From: Bradyrhizobium aeschynomenes
GTDB lineage: Bacteria; Pseudomonadota; Alphaproteobacteria; Rhizobiales; Xanthobacteraceae
Length of the DNA stretch: 64,000 bases
Assembly: GCF_013178945.1 (NCBI RefSeq)
Contig: NZ_JABFDM010000001.1
Span: forward strand, 930,001 to 994,000
Reading direction: 5' to 3'
Each line of letters opens with the position of its first letter. Position 1 is the first letter of the stretch. Below, in pieces: positions 58,539-64,000 of the stretch. Made by a program: the position numbers and the translations under genes. The notes beneath the pieces were generated by a model. The model saw only the letters and a program-made list of their open reading frames with translations, was not told where the DNA came from and ran no database searches.

Positions 58539-59057
58539 CTACTTCACCGACCGCAGCAGCGTCCGGATCGTCGCCAGATGGTCCTCGGGCGAACCGAGCC
58601 GGGACGAGATGGCGCTCATCAGGTCCTTGCGCAGCTCCGACAACTCGTCCTCGGGCACGATCCGCTCGGCCGGCTCGTCATGCGGCATCCGCCGCGGCTC
58701 GACCTCGAGGGGGCGGGGCTCGAGTTGGCGCGGCTCGACGTCGAAATAGGGCGGCCGTTCGTAGACCGGGATGTGCGGCGCCTGGCGCGATGAGGTGACG
58801 CGCGCCAGGCCGGGAAATCGCGGTGGCGGCGTCCGCGCCGGGTGTTCGATCTGATCGATCAGCGCAGCCAGCGCGACGTCCATGTTGCTGTCGTCGGGTT
58901 CGTCGTCGACAAAATGGTAGGACGGCTTCCGCACTGTCGCCCCATTTGCGGGCGAGGATGACGTGAGTGACGATGCGTGGTCGCGGAGTCGCTCGATGAC
59001 CCGGCGGACTCGCTCGCCGAGACCTGGCTTCTCCCTGGCCGGTGTTCGCATCAACAT
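58539..59057 (-). CDS. Hypothetical protein paired with the coiled-coil gene
   Basis: 172 residues from ATG 59057, preceded by GGAGAG. The middle is a Pro/Arg/Glu-rich repeat (YERPPYFDVEPRQLEPRPLEVEPRRM) and the C-terminus is an amphipathic helix (ELRKDLMSAISSRLGSPEDHLATIRTLLRSV). The layout looks like an adaptor or cell-envelope scaffold but no family is recognised. It is coupled to the coiled-coil gene. Confidence 0.68.
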   Translation of the reverse strand: MLMRTPAREKPGLGERVRRVIERLRDHASSLTSSSPANGATVRKPSYHFVDDEPDDSNMDVALAALIDQIEHPARTPPPRFPGLARVTSSRQAPHIPVYERPPYFDVEPRQLEPRPLEVEPRRMPHDEPAERIVPEDELSELRKDLMSAISSRLGSPEDHLATIRTLLRSVK

Positions 59058-59327
59058 GTCACTCTCCAGCGGAACAGCTTAGGCGAGCAGGGAAAACCTT
59101 AGCAAGAGGCAGTTGTTGAGCTGCCAACAGGATGTCGTGCCGGTCACGTGGATTCCGGCAGGTTCCTTGCGAGATCGTCTCGCCGCCCTCCCCTCTCAGT
59201 GCGACTCACCGTGCATAAGACAAGGATCGTAGACGCAGAGCCGCGCCTGTTCCTCGGCAGACGGTAAGGAACAACCATGGAAGCGGGCCGTTCCGACATT
59301 GCCTTCCCCAGGAATATCGAGGTCCCC

Positions 59328-60596
59328 ATGTATCACCACGTCAAGAAGCTGATGTTCACCGTCCGTGTCGACGAGCCCGATCCGCGTTTCGGCAACATGC
59401 TGCTGGAGCAGTTCGGCGGCGCCAATGGCGAGCTCGCTGCCGCCATGCAGTACTCCATCCAGGGCCTCAATTGCGAGGACCCCGATCGCAAGGATCTGTT
59501 GATGGACATCGGCACCGAGGAACTGAGCCATCTCGAGGTGGTCGGCACGCTGGCCCGCATGCATCTCAAGCCCGCCAAGTTCGACCGCGAGGCCGCCGAG
59601 GCCGATCCGCTGATCGCGATCGCCGGCGGCGGCGGCGTCAACCTGTTCAACTCGCAGGGTAATCCGTGGACCGCCGATTATCTCAAGATCACCGGCGAGC
59701 TCGACGTCGACCTGCGCAGCAACATCGCGGCCGAAGCCCGCGCCAAGATCGTCTATGAGCGGCTGATCAACTTCACCGACGATGCCGGCACCAAGGACGC
59801 GCTGCAGTTCCTGATGACCCGCGAGATCACCCACATGAAGGCGTTCGCGCTGGCGCTGGAGAGCATGAACAAGCCGGCCTTCAGCATCGGCCGCATCGCG
59901 CCGACGCCTGGCCTGGTCGATCAGTTCTTCAACGATTCCACCGGCGCCGGCGACCATGGCGAGATCGACACCCGCGGCCCCTGGAACGAGGGCGGCGACT
60001 GGGTCTTCACCGAATCGCCGGCGATCCAGGCCGGCGAGAACGGTACGTCCAGCGCGATCGTCACCGAGAGCTCACCGCCGGTCGATGAGGCCGGCCTCGG
60101 CGATCTCCTGATCGAGGAGCTGCGTGACATTCTCCATGCCGAGAAGCAGCTCACCAAGGCGCTGCCGAAGATGGCCGAGGCCGCGCGCTTCGACCAGCTG
60201 CGCGAATTGTTCGAGCAGCATCTGGTCGAGACCGAGGCGCAGATCGAGCGCATCAACGAATGCTTCGAGCTGCTCGGCAAGACACCGCGGGCAAAGCCCT
60301 GCAAGGGCATGATGGGTCTGGTCGAGGAAGGCCAGGAGATCATCGCGCAAGGCGAGGACAAGGAGGATGCCGCCGCCGATCTCGCGCTGATCGGCGCCGC
60401 ACAGCGTGTCGAGCATTACGAGATGTCCGGCTACACGACAGCTCGCAACCTTGCCTCGCAGCTCCGCCACAGCGCGGTGGTCGCGCTGCTCTCGAAGTCG
60501 CTGGCCGAGGAGGAGAATGCCGACCAGCTTCTCAACCAGGTCGCCCGCTCGCTGATGTCGGTGGCCAAGATGCCGGCGGCGATCGAGCAGGCGTGA
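59328..60596 (+). CDS. Manganese catalase fused to a DUF892 ferritin-like domain
   Basis: 422 residues from ATG 59328, a start that matches the family opening MYHHVKKLMF; ATG 59277 has AAGGAAC upstream and would add 17 residues. Residues 1-200 are a dimanganese catalase with ligands E35, E65, H68, E136 and H169 (GGANGELAAAM, IGTEELSHLE, AAEARAKIVYERL, MTREITHMKAF). Residues 250-422 are a DUF892 (YciE-like) four-helix bundle (LIEELRDILHAEKQLTKALPKM). It would remove peroxide; the second domain may store or bind metal (inference). Confidence 0.87.
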   Translation: MYHHVKKLMFTVRVDEPDPRFGNMLLEQFGGANGELAAAMQYSIQGLNCEDPDRKDLLMDIGTEELSHLEVVGTLARMHLKPAKFDREAAEADPLIAIAGGGGVNLFNSQGNPWTADYLKITGELDVDLRSNIAAEARAKIVYERLINFTDDAGTKDALQFLMTREITHMKAFALALESMNKPAFSIGRIAPTPGLVDQFFNDSTGAGDHGEIDTRGPWNEGGDWVFTESPAIQAGENGTSSAIVTESSPPVDEAGLGDLLIEELRDILHAEKQLTKALPKMAEAARFDQLRELFEQHLVETEAQIERINECFELLGKTPRAKPCKGMMGLVEEGQEIIAQGEDKEDAAADLALIGAAQRVEHYEMSGYTTARNLASQLRHSAVVALLSKSLAEEENADQLLNQVARSLMSVAKMPAAIEQA

Positions 60597-60607
60597 GGGG
60601 GCGTAAT

Positions 60608-60695
60608 CGTAGGGCGGATGAGCGCAGCGTCATCCGCCGTCGTCCCAACCAAGACGGCGGGTTACGACATCGGCTAACTGAATTACCGCCCTACG
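60608..60695. repeat. Palindromic repeat, GTAGGGCGG family, copy 1
   Basis: Ends CGTAGGGCGG and CCGCCCTACG pair. Inner text GATGAGCGCAGCGTCATCCGCC is shared with copies at 61963-62040 and 62854-62930. Non-coding. Confidence 0.75.
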
Positions 60696-60715
60696 AGTCC
60701 GGACTCTCTCCCAAT

Positions 60716-60892
60716 CGTCATTCCGGGGCATTCGCGCGCAAACGGCGCAGCCGTTTGAAGCAGCGCGAATGAGCCCGGAATCCATAACCACAGGCCTCGG
60801 TGCGAAGCGAGCACTCGCCACATCCCGCTCGCACCTCATTGCCATCGTGAGTAGGGATTCCGGGCTCGCCCTGCGGGCGCCCCGGAATGACG
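60716..60892. repeat. Palindromic repeat with CGTCATTCCGGGGC ends
   Basis: CGTCATTCCGGGGC and GCCCCGGAATGACG pair over 14 bases; inner arms GGGCTC / GAGCCC and AACGGCGCAGCCGTT add stems. Related to the repeat at 38757. Confidence 0.75.
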
Positions 60893-60936
60893 AGGGAGGA
60901 GCAATGGCAACAGCGAAGCCAATATGGGCCGCCATC

Positions 60937-61194
60937 TCACTCCGTATAGCTGCGCCACCGCTCCGCGCGCCGGATATGCACCGGTGTCAGGCAGCGTCGC
61001 GCACGGTTGATCTGCGCATCGGTCGCGCCGCGGCTGCGCGCATACATTTCGGCGACCTCGGCCGTGTACTTCTCGACGTAGTAGCGGACATCCGAGCACG
61101 ACATCCGTGTCTCCGGACCCACCTCGTTCGCCGCTCGGACGTCGGAACCCATCGCCAGGATCACCAACCCCGCGCCGATCACTCCCCGCAACAT
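60937..61194 (-). CDS. Small secreted protein of unknown function
   Basis: 85 residues from ATG 61194, with GGGGAG seven bases upstream; ATG 61200 is close behind. A signal peptide (LRGVIGAGLVILAMGSDVRA) precedes a short mature part with two cysteines (SCSDVRYYVEKYTAEVAEMYARSRGATDAQINRARRCL) likely joined by a disulfide. The spacing and Tyr/Arg content recur in small Bradyrhizobium secreted proteins, by memory. Function unknown. Confidence 0.68.
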   Translation of the reverse strand: MLRGVIGAGLVILAMGSDVRAANEVGPETRMSCSDVRYYVEKYTAEVAEMYARSRGATDAQINRARRCLTPVHIRRAERWRSYTE

Positions 61195-61457
61195 CGACAT
61201 TCTCCCCGTTGTCGTCGCCAACGACCAACAGGCGCGACTCGGAGCGAAGGCGCAAATTAACAATGACGGACGCGTGACGTCGCCTGCGCAGTGTTGCTCG
61301 CCAGCGTCACCGACCGTGATGGCTGAGCAACGCCTGCAACCGACGACACGGCTGACTGATACGGACCGGTTACCTGTTCCTGCGACGGAACCCTATGAGG
61401 ATGGGAGCGCGACGCGATCGACGCAGCACGAAGACGGATCAGTCGTCGCGCGCGATC

Positions 61458-61811
61458 TCAGGCGGTCACGTCCGCGCTCGTGCTGCCGCTCTTTGCCGTC
61501 GCCGTTGCGCCTTGCGCGTTGTAGGTCGGTGCGCCCTTGGTGCTGGAATCCGAGCTGGCGGCGGTCTTGGTCACCTCGCTCGAACCGTCAGAATAGGTGA
61601 TCGTCGTGGTGGTCATGCCGTCGAGCGTGATCGACACCTCGCTGACCACGGTCTTGCCCGACGATGAGCCGCCGCTCCCGGACGAGCTTTCCGACGTGCT
61701 GCCCGATGAGCTGGTTGCCGTTGTGGCCGACGTCGACGGGGCGGATTGGGTGGCGGAGGCGGACTGGGCCGAGCCGGTGCTGACGGCCGTCGTGACGGAG
61801 CTGATCGACAT
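61458..61811 (-). CDS. Ser/Thr-rich low-complexity hypothetical protein
   Basis: 117 residues, about a third Ser and a quarter Thr, with a single ordered-looking core (VVSEVSITLDGMTTTTITYSDGSSEV). No signal peptide. The start has no clear ribosome site. Low complexity can arise from non-coding sequence, so this is a moderate call. It lacks any known domain. Confidence 0.5.
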   Translation of the reverse strand: MSISSVTTAVSTGSAQSASATQSAPSTSATTATSSSGSTSESSSGSGGSSSGKTVVSEVSITLDGMTTTTITYSDGSSEVTKTAASSDSSTKGAPTYNAQGATATAKSGSTSADVTA

Positions 61812-62150
61812 GGAGGTCTCGCATCAAGAAGAGGGGCAGCGCTGCGCGGATGCGCAGCTCGTGTCTTGAACGCAGCTTCGCTCCGAAGCTGGCGCGACGA
61901 GTTGCGTCCGATTATGTCCGGATGCGTCCGCTCTGATGGAGGCTCAGGCGGAGACGTGAAGAGTAGGGCGGAGTAGCGGAGCGTAATCCGCCATGGCTTG
62001 GCGGTGAATTGGCGGGTTACGCTCCGCTAACCCGCCCTACAAGCTTCGGCTCAGATCGACGCATGAAATGCCGGCCTTTCAGGACTCAAGCCGGTTCGTG
62101 CCCGAGACAAGCGATTGCAGACGCCGGTACTGCGCTCTAGTCTCCAGCGC
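61812..62150. other. Intergenic region including a repeat
   Basis: 339 bases before the dioxygenase start. The right half holds the second GTAGGGCGG repeat (61963-62040). The rest shows no supported gene. Confidence 0.5.
61963..62040. repeat. Palindromic repeat, GTAGGGCGG family, copy 2
   Basis: Best-preserved copy: GTAGGGCGG, GCGGAGCGTAATCCGCC on the left and GGCGGGTTACGCTCCGC, CCGCCCTAC on the right pair almost perfectly over 78 bases. Its long stem could act as a terminator for either side. Confidence 0.85.
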
Positions 62151-62843
62151 ATGACCCTCGCGCTCTCTGCCTTGCAACATTCCCAATTTGTCGCTGCCGG
62201 TGCACTCCATTTCCCGGCCGCACTCGATGCAGCCGCCTTGTGCGATCTCACCGCGGCGCTCTCGCCCTACGCGCCCGAGCAGGCCGGCACCCGCCTGAAC
62301 GGCATCGCCGCGCTATCACCCTTTCTCAGCCAAGATGGCCGGGTTGGCCGCGCCGCTGCCGCCGTCCTCGGCGGCACGGCGCGTCCGGTACGCGCCGTCT
62401 ATTTCGACAAGACCGCGCAGGCCAACTGGGCCGTGCCGTGGCATCAGGACCGCACCATCGTGGTGCGTGAGCGTACCGAGGTCGCAGGCTTCGGCCCGTG
62501 GACCATCAAGGGCGGCCTGCAGCACGTCGCGCCGCCCTACGCGGTGCTCGCGCGCATGGTCACGCTCCGCGTCCATCTCGACGCCGTGCCCGACGGCAAC
62601 GCACCGCTGCTGATAGCCCCGGGCTCGCACTGCCTCGGCCGCATCGCCGAAGCCGACGTGCCTGCCGTGGTGGCGCGCTGCGGGACGGAAGTGTGCCGCG
62701 CCGAGGCCGGTGACATCTGGCTCTACGCCACGCCGATCCTCCACGCTTCCGAGCCTTCCGTGCAGCCCGGCCACCGCCGCGTGCTGCAGGTCGACTTCGC
62801 GGCCGATGAGCTGCCGGGTGGACTGGAATGGCTTGGAGTTTGA
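62151..62843 (+). CDS. Phytanoyl-CoA dioxygenase (PhyH) family protein
   Basis: 230 residues from ATG 62151; ATG 62115 would add 12. A 2-oxoglutarate/iron oxygenase: the facial triad is visible as H-x-D in PWHQDRTIVV and the distal His in LIYATPILHASEPS-type text (HASEPSVQPGHRRVLQVDF), with the arginine that binds 2-oxoglutarate. LAPGSHCLGRI supplies another conserved His. It hydroxylates an unknown small molecule. Single gene. Confidence 0.82.
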   Translation: MTLALSALQHSQFVAAGALHFPAALDAAALCDLTAALSPYAPEQAGTRLNGIAALSPFLSQDGRVGRAAAAVLGGTARPVRAVYFDKTAQANWAVPWHQDRTIVVRERTEVAGFGPWTIKGGLQHVAPPYAVLARMVTLRVHLDAVPDGNAPLLIAPGSHCLGRIAEADVPAVVARCGTEVCRAEAGDIWLYATPILHASEPSVQPGHRRVLQVDFAADELPGGLEWLGV

Positions 62844-62853
62844 AGCAACAGAA

Positions 62854-62930
62854 TAGGGCGGATTAGCTCAGCGTAATCCGCCATTGTTCGAGCGGCGAAA
62901 CGGCGGTTTACGCAGACGCCAACCCGCCCT
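62854..62930. repeat. Palindromic repeat, GTAGGGCGG family, copy 3
   Basis: TAGGGCGGATTAGCTCAGCG...AACCCGCCCT, a degenerate copy directly after the dioxygenase stop. It has the same AGCGTAATCCGCC core as copies 1 and 2. Confidence 0.75.
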
Positions 62931-62956
62931 GCGCGTCGCGGATGAGCGCGTTGCCA

Positions 62957-63250
62957 CTACTTGCCGAGGATCTTCTCCGCTGCCGTGACGATGCTCACCG
63001 AGGGATGCTCGGCGCAATAGGTGCCGAACTTCTTGGCGTTCGCGACGAACTCCTCGGTGTCGAACAGCGCTTCGTCCTGGTCGCCCTTGTACCAGCCGTC
63101 CAGCCAGATCAGCACCATCTTGATGGTGTCGTCGCCGCTTTCGACGAACTGCTTGCAGCTCATGGTCGAGAGGTCGAGAACGACGGCCGACGCCGGAGCC
63201 GACGACAGCATGAAGGCAGCGGCAACCAGCGGGGCAATGAGCGATTTCAT
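62957..63250 (-). CDS. HdeA-like acid-stress periplasmic protein
   Basis: 97 residues from ATG 63250, with a signal peptide ending ASA near 23. The mature part is a small helical protein with two cysteines (SCKQFVESGDDTIKMVLIWLDGWYKGDQDE and KFGTYCAEHPSVSIV), matching the HdeA/HdeB layout in size, cysteine spacing and the LDGWYKG core. HdeA family members prevent aggregation of periplasmic proteins at low pH. Homology is inferred from this pattern. It stands alone. Confidence 0.78.
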   Translation of the reverse strand: MKSLIAPLVAAAFMLSSAPASAVVLDLSTMSCKQFVESGDDTIKMVLIWLDGWYKGDQDEALFDTEEFVANAKKFGTYCAEHPSVSIVTAAEKILGK

Positions 63251-64000
63251 GGATCGTCTCCAAAGGGGTGATGAAAAACAATGAACTATGCAGGGCGTTA
63301 CCAATTCCTTCGCAGACCGACGTGAATCAGACGGCCGAATGCGGAGGAGGAGTGTGGCCAGCACTGGCTGGAGCGCGTCGAGAAGTCAAGGGATGGAGGC
63401 CGGCGTGCGACGATCCGACGTGCCCGTCGGGCAAATCACGGTTATCCGAAGCTGGCATGTCAAGGTGTTCTGAAAAACATAAATTGCTTGGCCGCACCCC
63501 CAATCAGCTTTATGGTCCGCGCATCCCGTTGCACGGTAGGGGACGGTTCGCGGTCGTCACGGACGTTGGTAGCGGGATGCGGTGGACGCGGGCGGTCGCA
63601 GTGCTTCTTGCATGGACGAACGGCTTCTCGCGGACGGTGAAGGCGCGTGGTCCTGATACTCCGACGCTAGTATCAACCCGGCGCTGATGCCTGACGGTGT
63701 CGCGCTGGACATGGTGGCCAGAAAGCCGGCGCACCAGGGAGAGCGCGCTATAGCCCGTTAAAACCATCGCGCGGGGAAGGCCGGGTCTGTCCGGCTGGAC
63801 CTGTGGTGACTGCCGCCTGCTTTTTTTCTGCAGGCGGGCCACGGGCCTCAGCCGAGGCCCGGCCTTCCTCGCGCCCTCCATTGGAGAGGGCGGGACTTGA
63901 AGAGCAGAGCTCGGGCGCGGAATGCGTCGCGAGAACGCGGATGCTCATCTGATCGCGACGGGCTGCTTGATGGTGTGGATCGTGATTTTGCCGTTTGCGT
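63251..64000. other. Terminal region without a convincing gene
   Basis: About 750 bases to the window end. Open frames on both strands are Arg/Ser/Pro-rich and have no recognisable domain. The left third includes the promoter of the HdeA-like gene. The right part (about 63490-63960) carries the hairpin block listed separately. Confidence 0.5.
63813..63891. ncRNA. Candidate structured non-coding block (three hairpins)
   Basis: Three consecutive hairpins: CCGCCTGC (63813-63820)/GCAGGCGG (63830-63837); GGGCCTC (63843-63849)/GAGGCCC (63854-63860); CGCCCTC (63872-63878)/GAGGGCG (63885-63891). The stretch from about 63690 (GGTGGCCAGAAAGCCGGC) onwards resembles, from memory, a multicopy conserved non-coding sequence in Bradyrhizobium and Rhodopseudomonas. 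Strand and function are uncertain; it could equally be a terminator series. Confidence 0.4.

Larger units (their letters stand above)
60597..60936. other. Repeat-rich intergenic region
   Basis: 340 bases holding two repeats, at 60608-60695 and 60716-60892, and no gene. It lies between the catalase fusion and a convergent small gene. Confidence 0.6.

Noticed and set aside
63748..63948. 66-residue minus-strand protein at the right edge
   Set aside because: It runs across the hairpin block, has a Ser/Pro/Arg composition and no ribosome site. It is more likely a spurious reading of non-coding sequence.

Overview
The window looks like chromosomal DNA from a free-living, high-GC alphaproteobacterium of the Bradyrhizobium/Rhodopseudomonas group. 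The case rests on strongly GC-biased third codon positions, an exodeoxyribonuclease VII small subunit and dxs set beside tlyA, a BJP-1-like class B3 metallo-beta-lactamase, a ClpS2-type adaptor, and several families of short palindromic intergenic repeats. I saw no rRNA, tRNA, CRISPR array, insertion sequence or prophage. Roughly 63 protein genes are supported, most in short operons or as single genes.

Region 1 (1-21.3 kb) is metabolic and transport-rich. It opens with a branched-chain amino-acid-type ABC transporter (fused LivHM, LivG, LivF) and a MarR regulator. A convergent enamidase-like amidohydrolase and a LysR regulator follow. From an unusually AT-rich control region a long operon runs rightwards: PxpA (YcsF), a 79-residue biotin carrier, a biotin carboxylase, PxpB and PxpC. 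Next come a TorT-like binding protein, an RbsA-type ATPase, an RbsC-type permease and an aldose-1-epimerase-like protein. An enamidase (lactam opening) beside 5-oxoprolinase-like subunits that carry their own biotin carboxylase suggests a biotin-dependent lactam or amide catabolic module. This is the most interesting system in the window. Downstream are an aldo/keto reductase, small secreted proteins, a Tat-exported deacetylase-like amidohydrolase and a PLP aminotransferase.

Region 2 (21.4-33.7 kb) holds ribB with a degenerate RibA domain, glutaryl-CoA dehydrogenase, an MBL-fold hydrolase, a DUF1499 membrane protein, a fatty-acid/DmdB-type acyl-CoA ligase, an extensin-like peptidase-fold protein, a lipoprotein L,D-transpeptidase, CorA, an SDR and pdxH.

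Region 3 (33.7-52.4 kb) is housekeeping: an RT0821-type surface lipoprotein, a DnaJ/CbpA protein, an ECF sigma/anti-sigma pair, fabI, a histidine phosphatase, aroC, a class III adenylate cyclase, clpS2, a DUF1194 protein, a nucleotidyltransferase, RlpA, a RumA-type methyltransferase overlapping tlyA, a nucleoside deoxyribosyltransferase, dxs, an unknown membrane-linked serine-hydrolase-like protein, xseB and a histone-deacetylase-like hydrolase.

Region 4 (52.4-64 kb) is more accessory: a UshA-like 5'-nucleotidase, the B3 metallo-beta-lactamase, a SolA-like flavin oxidase with an enoyl-CoA hydratase, a secreted unknown, two small coiled-coil/unknown genes, a manganese-catalase/DUF892 fusion, small secreted proteins, a PhyH-type dioxygenase and an HdeA-like protein. 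Three copies of one palindromic repeat cluster here, and the window ends in about 750 bases with no convincing gene but several strong hairpins.
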